Assembly (NCBI GenBank): GCA_025201365.1
Contig: JAIXMF010000006.1
Coordinates: forward strand, 992,001-1,056,000
Length of the DNA: 64,000 bases
Reading direction: 5' to 3'
Origin: Syncephalis plumigaleata
Lineage: Eukaryota > Zoopagomycota > Zoopagomycetes > Zoopagales > Piptocephalidaceae
The notes beneath the pieces were generated by a model. It saw nothing but the letters and a program-made list of their open reading frames with translations. It ran no database searches and had not been told where the DNA came from. A program made the translations under genes and the position numbers. This document shows, one piece after another, positions 25,474 through 36,790 of this stretch (positions within the stretch are counted from its first letter, which is position 1; every line of letters begins with the position of its first letter).

Positions 25474-26588
25474 ATGTTTTCAATTCCAATTGCCACGGCA
25501 GCTGCAGTAGCCGGTCCCACGGTAGCCGCAGTTGGTGCCATTGCCTACGCTTATCGTCATCCAAACGCTGACGAAGTGGACGAGTATGGTCGTCATCGAC
25601 GTAGATCGTCCTGGTTTCGTAGTACGCCCGAGGAATTAGGCCGACGACGTAGTCTAGAGTATGAAGATCGGCACCCGCATTCCATCATGAGGGATAGCAC
25701 AATGTCGCATGCTAAGCAGGAATTAGAGCAAACAAGCGAGGACATTGGCAGTGCCGCACGTGCAGCCGGTGATCGTGTCTCATCGGCCGGCCAACAAACT
25801 ATGGATAAAGCACGAGACGTGGCACAATCCGTACGTGGTACTGCCGAGAGCGCTTGGGATAAGACACGAGATACCGCCGAGAGTGCTTGGGATAAGGCAC
25901 GAGATACCGAGGCTAGTGCCATGAACAAAACACGATCATGGTTTGGTTGGGCAACTAGCGGCAGTGGCAGTGGCAGTGGTGAACATCGTGGTGTGGGTAG
26001 TGACGAGGCTCGTGAGCAACGAGTAGCCGACACTGCCTCGGATATTGCGGCATCATCCCGAGGATCTCGTCGTGATTTCTCGGATGCTGCCTCACGTGCA
26101 GGCAGTGCTATTAGTGATATGGCCACTGCCGCGAGTGACACGGTGCAGCGTACGGTCTCGGAGGGTGTGGACGCCTCTAAACCGACAATAAACCAAATGA
26201 AGAACGACATGGACGATACTTATCAAGATGCGAAAGAACGAGGTGTTCGTTCATTGGACAAGCGGTCGACAGCGCCAATGATGCGTTTAACGCGGCCGAG
26301 GAACAGGTATCGAATGTAGGCCACGCCATGGCCGATCGCGCTCATCAAGCGGCCGACACTATGGATAGCGCGCTACGCCGCACGCCCGCTGAATTGCAAC
26401 GAGCACGCGCGGCTGATGGAACGGTGGTGGAGTCGCGTGAAGTCGCCTGGGAAGCGGGCGGCCCCGAAGGAAGTGGCGTACGTCGCGCGTCACGTCGTGT
26501 CGGTATGGACCCTTACAACGAATCAAAGTGGATGCGTAGAACTGGTGTCAACTTTGGACATAACAGTGAGCATCGCTGGTTGGATTAA
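25474..26588 (+). CDS. LEA group 3-like protein with hydrophobic N-terminus
   Basis: About 371 residues, in one exon apart from a one-base shift at the GG at 26256. It begins with a hydrophobic segment (MFSIPIATAAAVAGPTVAAV) and a short basic stretch. It then has a long hydrophilic, Ala/Asp/Ser/Arg-rich helical region. Three consecutive 11-residue repeats are exact enough to see by eye: TAESAWDKTRD, TAESAWDKARD, TEASAMNKTRS. Eleven-residue Ala/Asp/Lys repeats are typical of LEA group 3 proteins, which protect membranes and enzymes during drying. Further weak copies follow (SNVGHAMADRAHQAADTMDS). The end is Trp/Arg-containing (PYNESKWMRRTGVNFGHN). The hydrophobic start suggests membrane or organelle targeting. 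Desiccation or spore function is inference. Confidence 0.7.
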
Positions 26589-27022
26589 AGCGCGAATGAT
26601 GACAACCGCGACGTAGATACGTAACTAATGCGTATTGTACATAATTGTTGCCATTATTACTGTGTTGGCTATAACAAGTCAATACCGCCTTCATTCTCTA
26701 TCATTGTAAATAAACAAATGATACTTTTAATTCATATTTATTGTGTTGTGTATACAATGTGTGTGTATTCGATGGATGATGATGATGATTTGTTTGCTAA
26801 TAAATTCCAATGATGACAACCAATACCAATTGACCTACTATCGGGTAATGCCGCGTCTCCATATTTCCTTAACCTTGCTCCTTTACTTTTATTAACTACA
26901 ACACCATCACTGCGATCTCTCGTCAATTGCTTACTCTACTTGTCCTATTCGTTCTAGTGAAATAGCGAGAGAAAGAAGAAGCACCACATCATCATGTATC
27001 ACTGACTTCATTGCGTTCCACT
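26589..27022. other. Intergenic, no gene seen
   Basis: Lies between two genes on the same strand; the right end is the SDHC leader. Confidence 0.5.
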
Positions 27023-27865
27023 ATGGCAGCTCGTCCAGGTAATAGTAATAATAATAGTATGACGTATTCCATCGAGTATGATTCAGGCATGATACTTATA
27101 CACTACGTGTCCCACCCTTGTATCTATAGGTGTGCTATTGGCCTCTCGATTGGCAATGCGTCCTGCTACCATGTCGGGTATGATTTCTCTGTAAGTCACC
27201 ATTATCCATAGTGCTATTGGTATACACGTGTAAAAGTAGAGCAAATCATGAATCTAACCTAGGTCCTTGGTCTAGACACCGGACACTTGCTACAAAATCA
27301 CAAATGGAGATTGCTCAAGAAGCCAAACGTAATCGACCAACCTCGCCTCATCTCACCATTTATCAACCGCAACTTACATGGGTCATGTCTGGACTGCATA
27401 GAGCCACCGGTGTTGGTCTGGCTACCGGTACGTAAATAGCTTTTTCTCTTTATTATTATCTGCTTATCACGTAGAAGCTATATGTATATGTATATGTATA
27501 TATGTATTAACAATGAATTATCAATAGTATTCTACGCGGGTATACTGACCTATCTGGCTGTACCAAGTATCGATTCGACTGCCATTGTCTCTACTGTTGC
27601 CGAACTACCCGAAGTCGTTAAAGTGGCCGGTAAATTTACTTTAGCTTTGCCATTCACCTACCATGCCGCCAATGGTATCCGACACTTGGTAAGTGAATTA
27701 TACTCATCTGTGATTAATCGTGAGCGAAATAATAAACAAAAAACTGTAATACAATAATAGATGTGGGACACGACATCCGGACTCACGCTAAAGGGTGTCT
27801 ACACTTCGGGCTGGATTGTAGTTGGCGCTAGCGTATTGGGCGCAGGTGGTCTAGCCATGATGTAG
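27023..27865 (+). CDS. SDHC: Succinate dehydrogenase cytochrome b subunit (SDHC)
   Basis: Membrane anchor subunit of respiratory complex II, binding ubiquinone and haem b in the inner mitochondrial membrane. Five exons: a tiny first one (MAARP), about 27131-27177, about 27261-27429, about 27527-27688 and about 27760-27865. The mature protein shows the family signature NRPTSPHLTIYQPQLTWVMS followed by GLHRATGVGLATG (conserved Ser and Arg of the quinone site). Later it has ALPFTYHAANGIRHL then MWDTTSG (conserved His-Asp region) and the last helix GWIVVGASVLGAGGLAMM. Three hydrophobic helices and a basic presequence with RLAMRP and SRHRTLATKS fit mitochondrial import. Length (about 175-180 residues) is normal. 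No frame breaks. Confidence 0.93.
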
Positions 27866-28642
27866 CATGCTAGTATACTTGTTATTATCGGATACATACA
27901 ATCAGTAGGAACAAGTAATAAATTGATTATTACAATATAAAATTAATGGCATTACATAGAATCATTGCTAGTATTTCATTCGAATAATCCATATATCCTA
28001 TGTAGAATCATTTACTTTGAACATTTGCTAGTTATGATAAGGCATCTAAAAATAGCAACAGCCTCTTCCTCAATCCCACGAGTTGCTTCTCTTGTCAGTT
28101 TTACGACTTGTCTGCTCTTTTTCCTCGACCTCACCATTTTTACGCTCTTCATTGTTACCACTGTGTTGTGGTGCCAATATCACTTTCATATCCTAGACGA
28201 GTATAATGCTTTATTATATCTCACTATCCCATCTTGGATAGGTAATCGATCTATTGGCGTTGTAACAAAGAGTAAACCGTCGTTGTCTCGCCGTCATAGT
28301 GCCTGCGTTTTGCCGGTCGACACAGAGACCTCGATATCAGGTCGTATTAATCGCGAATGTCGTGCTTTTTCTTTCTCATGCCGTTCGTTTCATGCCACGT
28401 CCACATCTAGTCATTATTATAAATATATACAAATATATACTACGTAGAAATGTTCATTCATGTGTTATTACATGATGTTATACCAATTTTAACAAATAAT
28501 TCCAATGATAATTACAGTAATGGATGTTAACAATTGTGTTAATCTGTTTATTAATAAAGAGCAAAAGTTAATGACTAACAGTGATAATCGGTAGGAAAAA
28601 ACACTGTAGTTTCTATTCAATATATAAATATGAATGCAAATG
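27866..28642. other. Intergenic between convergent SDHC and DBP8
   Basis: Contains a diverged copy of a dispersed repeat at about 28490-28612. The 160-codon frame at 27965-28447 has no family resemblance and looks spurious. Confidence 0.45.
28490..28612 (+). repeat. Diverged partial copy of the dispersed repeat
   Basis: The core GTTAACAATTGTG at about 28527 and a nearby TTTATTAATAAAG match the two better copies at 36227 and 48875, as does the right end with GGAAAAAACACTGTAGTTT. The left half seen in the other copies is not clearly present. Confidence 0.5.
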
Positions 28643-30863
28643 TTATGATTTGTTTGTCTTGTGTTTACGCTTCTTATGCTTCTGTTTCATGCCACTTTGA
28701 TCACCACGACTGCTATTCCGTGTAGATGTTGTCTCGTTTGTCGCTTGTTGCTTTCGTTTACGTGTATACTCTTTGTCGCCTAAAGACGAGTCATGCATCG
28801 TCTATTGATAAACATTGACAAATGAGATTATAGTTTTATACATATTAATGACAACTTACCATGACCGCAAGACGTTTAGCTGCCGATACATGCTTCAACG
28901 AATCGACCACTAGATCCTCTGGCACCTTTAACTCATCCATTTTAACACCTTATATATGTGTATTCATATTAATAAATATAACTAGTTTATCTAACAAGAT
29001 GATAATAGTAGTAATAATAATCACTCACCAATATGCTCTTCAATGGCCAATACTAATTGCACGTCCTTCTCTGACATTATGGTAATGGCGGCACCCGAAC
29101 GACCTGCACGTGCCGTACGACCCACACGATGAATATAGTCAGCTGGATCTTGAGGAACATCATAGTTAATGACTAGATCCACGGTAGGAATATCTAAACC
29201 ACTATAGAATCGATCGATGAGTACAACACAAGATGATTACTTGATAGGATAAACGGATGAATCAACGACATCTACACTGATACTTACCGACTGCCCACAT
29301 CTGTAACAATTAACACGCGAGTTTGACGACTTTTAAATTGTGATAAACTGGCTAGACGTGCTCGTTGCGACAATAATGAGTGTAATGCTGCACAGGAGAT
29401 TCCCAATTCCGTCAACATAGTACGTAACACTTGAGCTGTCTTGCAATGATTACAAAATACAATAATACTACGTGCTTTGGTGACTATTTTCTCTAATTCC
29501 GGTGTAGGTATTGCAGCCAATGGATCGTCTAAGGCTGTCGCATTCTTTTTCTTATTATTATTGCTGTCTGTTTTTCTTTCTACGATCTTTTGATGATTTG
29601 GCAACATCAAGTAGTGGATGCACCTCTTCGTGATTAGTCTCGTCATTCTTTATCATTGCCCCATGTAGCAGTAGTGTCAAGTAGACCTCTCGCACTTGTG
29701 ATGGTATAAGTAGATAGCGCTGCTGTAGTGTGGCAACTGTGGCTATTCCCGTATCACATCGATAAACGAACGGTTTACTAGATTCACCCTTCTTCACATC
29801 GTCACCATCATCACCATTCTCCTGATCATTTTGATGATGTTGATTATTTTGCAATGCCATAATTGCCTCAGTTAACGTGGCCGTGTATAACATCGTTTGT
29901 CGTTCACGAGGTAGATTGTCCATAATAACACCGAGATCAGTGGCGAAACTTGGTGTCAATAGTCGATCTGCCTCATCGAGTACCTAATCATATCATATCA
30001 TACTATATCAACAAATGACACTTGACATAATTGTCGTCTACCTACCAGAAATCGTGTACGCTTCAAGTGAACAGCACCCGAACTACTCTGAATGTGATCC
30101 GCCAATCTACCAGGTGTACCGACGATAATGTGTGGACGACGTGCTAGTTCCAACGCCTGTTTCATCATATCTACCTTCGTGTCAATCATTGAAATTCATC
30201 GATTCTTACTCGTATACGACAGCATGTCACTCGCTTACCTATACCGCCTACAGTGACGCATAACTTGAGATTTACACCTTTACCAAGTGCATCGAATTGA
30301 TCGGCAATTTGGAATGCAAGTTCACTAATACATCATTATTAATTCATCTATCTATCTATCTATCTATCTATTTAGTCAGTGTATTCTTACCGTGTTGGTG
30401 TCAATATCACGGCAAATACACCATAAGGATCTTCGGCAAGCTTTTGAAGAATAGGTATAGCGAATGCTGCAGTCTTTCCTGAACCTGTGCGTGCTCCACC
30501 AATAATTGTACGTCCTTTATCGTCATTATATGCGCATACTCGTTAGTTGTCGCGTTCAATATGCATGACACAAGCTCGCTTACCTTCTAACGCTGGGGAA
30601 TACAAGCCCGTTGAATCTCAGTAGGCTTTTTAATGGCCATAGCAGCAAGTGCATCTATTAACCATGGCTGTACGCCCAAGTCTGAAAAACTTGTTGCAGT
30701 AGACAAGTCAGATCTTTACTCGAATCTACCTCTTGATCATCTTCACTCTCTGAAAAAGACCGTCTGTTGATTGTACCGCATCTGATAGTACAAGTGCTTC
30801 CGTACTTTCCTCAAGCGCTGTCACTTCAGCCTCCTTTACTTTCTTTAGTCGTTTCAATGGCAT
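28643..30863 (-). CDS. DBP8: DEAD-box RNA helicase, Dbp8/DDX49 family
   Basis: ATP-dependent RNA helicase of small-subunit ribosome assembly in the nucleolus. Read 30863 to 28643 it has a basic start ([11 protein letters not shown]) and an acidic stretch. It then has the Q-motif region [26 protein letters not shown], motif [18 protein letters not shown], and [17 protein letters not shown] (DPYG is characteristic of Dbp8/DDX49). Further on are [23 protein letters not shown]-equivalent [72 protein letters not shown] and [16 protein letters not shown]. It ends in a Lys/Arg tail ([14 protein letters not shown]). At least six introns. One-base shifts lie near 29572 and in the first exon. An Asn/Asp-rich insert sits between the RecA domains. 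Confidence 0.9.
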
Positions 30864-31437
30864 GATTGCAAGGAATGAAGAAGAAAAAGAAATATGGATG
30901 TGTTTTTTATTTTTTTATTTCTTTTTTATTTGTTGTTATTATCGTTCATGTTACACTATTACACGTAACGACATTTTTATTTCTAGACATGCTCGAGTTC
31001 AGTATTTACACATATGAATTGACTACATTTCCAATGCAGTAATAGCGTATGCAACTATAATAGTGAGGATCGTCGAATACATTTTTACTAATGCTATTAA
31101 ATAGAGTGGATTCACTTTTGGTAATCGATATAACTAATTGCGGTGATCTGGCTTTAAACAGCCATGCGGACATATATACGTTAACGACGAATACGAGCAA
31201 TATTGTTGAATAAATAAGCTTCTTTCTCTCTTTCTTTCTTTCTCTCTCTCTCTTGCTTCTCTTACTTCTTCAACTACATTAACGATATCTGCTCTAGGAT
31301 TCTATCCGATCAATCTGTATCCATCACGATATCATCCTATTGACGACAACTCATGGAAGACCATTCAAACAGACCGTTATTCACGCCAACAAACTTCGAA
31401 CGTCACTTCTTATCAATCAAACAAACTACACACTATC
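30864..31437. other. Divergent promoter region
   Basis: Lies between DBP8 and the small secreted peptide gene; a CT-rich tract at about 31220-31265 precedes the peptide gene. No other gene seen. Confidence 0.5.
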
Positions 31438-31581
31438 ATGCGCATTCATACTTTGGTAGGCATTGTTGTCTCGGCACTTGTTGCCCTAGGATCAACTCAA
31501 GTGGTAGCCGGTGTATTCGATCGTCCATCTCATTATCTTATTCGCCGTGCTCCTATACAGCAACGTCTACAACGCTATTAA
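31438..31581 (+). CDS. Small secreted peptide precursor, 47 residues
   Basis: A short frame reading MRIHTLVGIVVSALVALGST, then QVVAGVFDRPSHYLIRRAP and finally IQQRLQRY. The first 25 residues are a textbook signal peptide with a good cleavage site after VVAG. The mature peptide would be about 22 residues, basic, cysteine-free and amphipathic, with an internal Arg-Arg dibasic pair that could be a Kex2-type processing site. No family recognised. No intron is needed. A longer overlapping frame in another register (31353-31619) has no such features. Too short for statistical gene finding, so confidence rests on the signal peptide. Confidence 0.5.
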   Translation: MRIHTLVGIVVSALVALGSTQVVAGVFDRPSHYLIRRAPIQQRLQRY

Positions 31582-32032
31582 CCCTTTATCTTATGAATAT
31601 CCCTCCATACCAGCTATAGGTCATGCTTTTTCTACTGTTGCACACAATTAGTAAACTTGAATAGTTGTGGCTTATGATTTACTTTATATCTGCTGGCAGA
31701 AATATAACTAAACAACATTTCATTTCTCAAACAAAGAACATGTCTCATTACTGCATGGTATAACCATATATACATATATACATAATCTATAGAGTAATGA
31801 TATAAATATATATTACAAGCAGTATATCATTGATGATTGATTGCATCGGGTTAGTTGAATCTACAAAAAAGAAGTCATTTCTAAAGTGCTTTTTATTTTA
31901 TTTTTTTTTTATTTTGAGCATCATATTAGAATTCACACTGATTCCTCTCTAGTTTATTTATGTGAATTCCTAGTTGAAAGCTACGTGATTCTTCTTTATT
32001 GTACACTACTATCATATAGGATTACTTTCAAA
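31582..32032. other. Intergenic, no gene seen
   Basis: AT-rich flank between the peptide gene and the ERA GTPase, with several TATATA stretches near 31765-31825. Confidence 0.5.
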
Positions 32033-33866
32033 ATGAATAGAATGAATCTGTATCGTGTTAATCAGTTATTACGACCGACTACTATTCGTTCACAATGCCG
32101 TACATATAGTATTATGACACGGATCAAGTGGCGACATGGCTTGCTAGATCCGTCAAAGCAATCACCCAACAATGCAACGAGTAAAAACGAACGCAACAAT
32201 GGAAGGAAGCAACAAAGCGTGTCAAGACGTAATACGCAACCTCTTGCTGACCATGTAATACCATTAAATTGCATATGGAAGAGAATCATGATTATCATGA
32301 AACAGCAACAGCAACAGCAACATCCACCACGATGACACCATTACTTGATTTAACACATACGATAACGACGGATAAACAACGAATACCTACTAGTGAGTTG
32401 GCATTACTACGCTTACCTCGTGTGGAAAAGTCGTTCGCGCAACCGGAGAACGCTCGTCTCTTACGTGTTGCCGTATTGGACGTCCAAATGCTGGCAAGTC
32501 AACATTGATTAATGGTCTAGTGGGACGATCGGTGTCGGATGTTGCTGCGAGAGCGCATACCACACGCACGCGTATTCATGCTATTTTAACGGAAGACGAC
32601 ACGCAGATTGTATTTTTGGATACACCAGGTGTAGCGAGAATGACGGGTAATCGTATGGGACGAGCAATTAGTCGTGAATTACAGACGGCTTCGTGGCGAT
32701 CATTAGATGCCGCCGACCATCTACTACTCATGATCGATGCGAAGCGTGCTGCCGATAGTCTACGCCGAGGTAAAGTCGCTGGAAAACGACGCGATACCTC
32801 GAACTCCACCGCGTCTACTAGTACGTCTAAATCGTCCAACACACCACTTGATAAGTATGCGTCGTATCTCGATGATGACGACTATTCCATTCTACGCCAA
32901 CTGCAAACCTCTTCACTTCCTGTCACCGTGGTATTTAATAAGGTACTAATTCTGCAATATCTTATTGAAAGAGAGAGAGAGAGGGAGGGAGAAAGGAGAA
33001 ACAATTCACTTATTGAATACATTATGGTGTTCTAGATTGACTTGTTAACCGAAACAGCCGATACGTTGGCCCGTTTGGAACAGTTGTATCGCCAACTATT
33101 GCCAACCGCCACTTTACGATCAGTTGTGTTTGCTTCAGCTCTTGGCGGTGCAGCCCTCGAGGACATCAAGGTAGGCATGAGTTGTGGTGTTAATGGAGGA
33201 CAATCCACATGTACAATAGAATGTAAGCATGTCTAACGAACACGAACAACACGAACAACAACAACAACAACAACAACATACTAGTTCAATCTATTTGCCG
33301 CTGCCTTGCCCAATTCGTGGATGTTCCCGGAAGACTATACCACTGATGTTTCAGATGTTGTCCGTGTGGAACGTGCAGTCAGCGCTGCACTATACGAACA
33401 TCTACGCTCCTACATGGCCTATGCGGTTAAATTGGTAATTACAAGTGTTACGTGCACAACATGAGGGAGAGAGGGAGGGAGGGAGGGAGATAAACTAGTA
33501 CCGCACATGCTAACCTGTTGAGAGAGAATAGGAAATGATAGATTGGTCAGAGAAGCCAATGATATATCAAAGGAATTACACGCATATTATTACAGCCCAT
33601 ATTCGTGTTTTAGTTGAAAATGAGAACCAAAAGGTAAGAGTAAATGCTCAAATTATAGATAACAAACTAATCTATATTATAATGGCACTGATGTTATACG
33701 CTACCTTTCATGATCAACTCATGCGTGCCTATCTACATACGTGTAGCGTATGGTTATTGGAAGCAAAGGAGACCTCATCAAATCCGTACGACAAATGGCC
33801 GAGACAAATTTAGGCAAATCATTACGGAAAATGGTTCGTCTTCATCTTGACGTGAAACATATTTAG
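32033..33866 (+). CDS. Mitochondrial ERA-like GTPase (ERAL1 family)
   Basis: GTPase that binds small-subunit rRNA and assists mitoribosome assembly. Five exons: 32033-32942, 33036-33170, 33285-33434, 33532-33633 and 33747-33866, about 472 residues. The start MNRMNLYRVNQLLRPTTIRS is a basic mitochondrial presequence. The G domain has G1 NAGKSTLING, G2 HTTRTR, G3 DTPG and G4 VFNK. G5 probably lies in FASALGG. A Ser/Thr-rich insert lies between G3 and G4. The C-terminal KH domain has HIRVLVENENQK followed by VIGSKGDLIKSV, with the GxxG loop. One-base shifts at an AAA run (32266) and at the GG (32478) inside the P-loop are best read as lost bases; with them every exon joins in frame. Confidence 0.9.
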
Positions 33867-34895
33867 ACAGCAAGACCACGAGGGCATGAAGTGTATGCGT
33901 GCATGTGTGGAATGGCGTGCATGTCGTTTTTTATTTGTATTCTATCCTTGCTATTAAGCAGTATAGCTAAACCTGTTCGTTTTACCGTTATCACTCAATA
34001 AAAAATACATACCAAAATGGAATAGACACATGTTCTCGTGTAATGCCATTAGGAGCATTACCAAAATAAGCCATCATCAATTAAACGAAGGTGATGATAG
34101 AAGCAGAAGAAACGCGGAATTTGAAGAAATGTTTGAAGATCAAAAAGAAAATTACATACACATCCTTTCATATGCTAGTGATTAGGATTATAGAGTCATC
34201 TATGCTTGTGTCTTTACTGACAAGCTAATGAATAAAACATGTACATTGTTGATATGTCCAACTACAAATGTATGTATATGGTGTACTTCTTGTATTAGAC
34301 ATTGACACAGGTGGTACAGGCGCACATCTCCGCGGTAATGGTTTACTGCATTCAATCGTACACCAAAGTCCACCTATTTTTGGTGATAACGTGGATGTGG
34401 CCATAGAAGAAAAGGCAATGACTATTAAGAGAAGTGAGAAGTGAGAGAGTGAGGAGTGGGATGAGTGAGATAAGCGAGAAATGAGAGAAGGGATAGAGTG
34501 AGGACATGTTGAAACATTATTGTTGGCATCCTCATTAATGATATCATGTGTGTATACATGCATATACAGAGAGAGAGACATACAGAGACAGATATACAGA
34601 GAGAGGGAGAGAGAGAGAGAGACAGAAATAGGAGATCAAAGCGTTACCTTCTCGGTCGTTTGTGTAGAATATGATGCATGTCTATTTTGGGAGAGGACAA
34701 CGAGATGATGTGTTCCATTCTCGATTCTTTTCTTCCTCACTTTTTTTTTTCCTTTCTACACACACACCCATTGATGGCACATTTTCTTCCGACAATAACC
34801 GGTCACGTAGAATCGTCTAAACTGGATGTTCCTACTAAAAAAGAAATCACCCTCGCGTAGATTTGCCAACTTTAGCAATCGCATATGGCATGAGA

Positions 34896-34921
34896 TAAAC
34901 GTGGTAATAATGCCACGTTTA
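34896..34921. promoter_or_regulatory. ACGTGG palindrome, candidate operator
   Basis: Nine-base perfect inverted arms TAAACGTGG / CCACGTTTA with an 8-nt spacer. A third ACGTGG half-site follows at 34941. ACGT-core elements are typical of bZIP or bHLH binding sites. It lies about 90 nt before the TATA box at 35010. Confidence 0.4.
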
Positions 34922-35009
34922 CGCTATCGCTAATAAGCCAACGTGGAAGATAAGCATATTTTTCTATGAGGTACGTAGAGCAGGTTAAGACGACAAGAGC
35001 GCCATCTAG

Positions 35010-35017
35010 TATAAATA
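35010..35017 (+). promoter_or_regulatory. TATA box of the secreted-protein gene
   Basis: TATAAATA, 218 nt upstream of the start codon at 35235. Confidence 0.5.
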
Positions 35018-35234
35018 TACGAGTCGAAATGCCGTTAATCTTGTTATCTGCACCGATTACGATCTTAATTTCTTATACTAAACACCACACTTAGTCATTA
35101 CGACCTCTAGCGCTTTTAAACCTTACTATTGCTTCTTTGCGAATTATCTCAGCTAGATCACGCTGCACGCCACATCACTACCACCACTATTACTCTTCTT
35201 TATTATATAACTAACTAGTTTTACGTTATTCATC

Positions 35235-35817
35235 ATGCGTTTCTCTTTGGCTTCCGTTTCCATGTGCGTCTTGGCCGTTGCCAGCACTGTCTTGGCCTCT
35301 CCAGCTACCGAGCTAGACTTCAAGGTCACCAACGAGACTTTGGCCGCTTTCAACGTGAACAAATACGTGCAAATCTTGCCAGACTTTGCCTTCATCACCC
35401 CATCTAAGGCCGACCCAAGCAAGACCGTCAAGGAGCCAGACACTGAGCGCCCCAAGACTATCATCTTCAAGACCTCCTACGATGAGTGCGTTACTGGGCC
35501 CGCATTAAGCGCAGCTCTTTCCTTAAGCGCATGAGCGTGTCACCTTCATGAAGTGCGGTACTGAAGACCTTCTCGCTGACGTCAAGCTTGACCGTGCCTT
35601 GATCAGCGGTGAGGTCGAGGAGATCAAGATCAAGATGCCACATGATGAGAAGGAGACCATCACCCTTGAGCGTACCCTCATCACCGGCAAGTACAAGGAA
35701 CTTAAGGTTGAGCGTAACTACGGCAAGGTCTACTCCTACAAGGTTGAGGTCCCACGTACCTTCTTCTTGGGCAAGCCAAAGGGCACCTCCAAGACTACCA
35801 TCAAGAGCCACCTCTAA
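35235..35817 (+). CDS. Secreted protein of unknown family, biased codons
   Basis: Starts MRFSLASVSMCVLAVASTVL, a signal peptide cut probably after VLA, followed by TELDFKVTNETLAAFNVN and one N-glycosylation site. A frame change in 35490-35540 leads into the second part, beginning near RVTFMKCGTEDLLADVKL and ending GTSKTTIKSHL; about 190 residues. Only two cysteines are present in the mature chain (in YDECVTG and MKCGTED), which could pair. The second half is Lys/Glu/Val-rich with alternating polar and hydrophobic residues (YGKVYSYKVEVPRTFF), suggesting a beta fold. Codons end largely in C or G (AAG, GCC, ATC, CTT), unlike the AT-rich neighbours, which suggests high expression. Two base runs could account for the frame change. 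No known family. Confidence 0.65.
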
Positions 35818-36790
35818 ATTGCTGTTCTATTACATTGCAAATAAATGGTTTCGTCCTTTCTTCCCTTACATATATGTGTGTGCATATGCAATAAGCATAG
35901 TTGAATGTAACTTTATTTTATATTGATCTAATTCCATGTATGTTCCTGATAAATAGTAATAGGCTACTATTGGTATATAAATGATAATGATTTACTAACG
36001 ATAACGATAGCCATAGTGGTAATAATGTTATTGCAAGTCTATATTAACATACATCAAGCTGTTTTGATTTTTTTCGTCTAAGCAAACTATACTCTCTATC
36101 ACTATGATTAACAAAGATATTTATTATTTGCTTTCTATAGAGTCGAGCGAAATACTTCTCAACATACAATAGCATACTTGTAATAAATAATCAATATGCA
36201 TTTGCAGTAAAGATTATGCTGAGAATACAGGATTCTTCCAACTAATTTACGCAGTTAGCCTTCTGTTCTTACCAATAAATAATAGATAGGTTAAACTTAC
36301 GTATTTAGATGTAAGTAGCGATAACATCGACTGCTAGGGCTATGACAACTACTCAATAATAATAGCAATGCGATAGTAGTGTTAACAATTGTGCAAATCT
36401 ATTTATTAATAAAGAGTAACAGCACTAATCGATTGGAAAATCCTTGTAGTTTGTCTGTATTGCAAAAGTGTAATAACAAATTAACACAAAGATAATAAAG
36501 GATATTGTATGAGTATAGAACATGAAAGGTATTCATATCGATATACATATTCATCGCTATACTAAAAGTCAATAATATTCAAATGGTAGAAATGATATAT
36601 ACATGTCATTATGCTAACTAGCTTCATTCGTAAATGACATTCATTCATTTATACGAGACAACAATTAATTAATGCTTGCAAGTTATACAGCTTTATTATA
36701 TTGGTGGGAGAACCAACACACAAACACATCTACAATAATTAGACTATTATTGTTATTATTATTATATTATCAGGTCGATATTTTAGCAAA
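35818..36790. other. Intergenic between convergent secreted-protein genes
   Basis: AT-rich; contains a full-length copy of the dispersed repeat (36227-36453). No gene seen. Confidence 0.5.
36227..36453 (+). repeat. Dispersed repeat, about 225 bp, copy A
   Basis: Shares with the minus strand of 48875-49088 the blocks CGCAGTTAGCCTTCTGTTCT, AATAATAGATAG, TACGTATTTAGATGT, AGTAGCGATAA, CTACTCAATAATAATAGCAA and TTTATTAATAAAGAGTAA in the same order. It is non-coding. I see no terminal inverted repeats or target-site duplication, so family and mobility are unknown. Confidence 0.75.

Larger units (their letters stand above)
33867..35234. other. Intergenic, upstream region of a secreted-protein gene
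   Basis: Contains GA-rich simple repeats at about 34435-34500 and 34569-34623, a perfect palindrome at 34896-34921 and a TATA box at 35010. No gene seen; frames here are short and compositionally biased. Confidence 0.5.
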
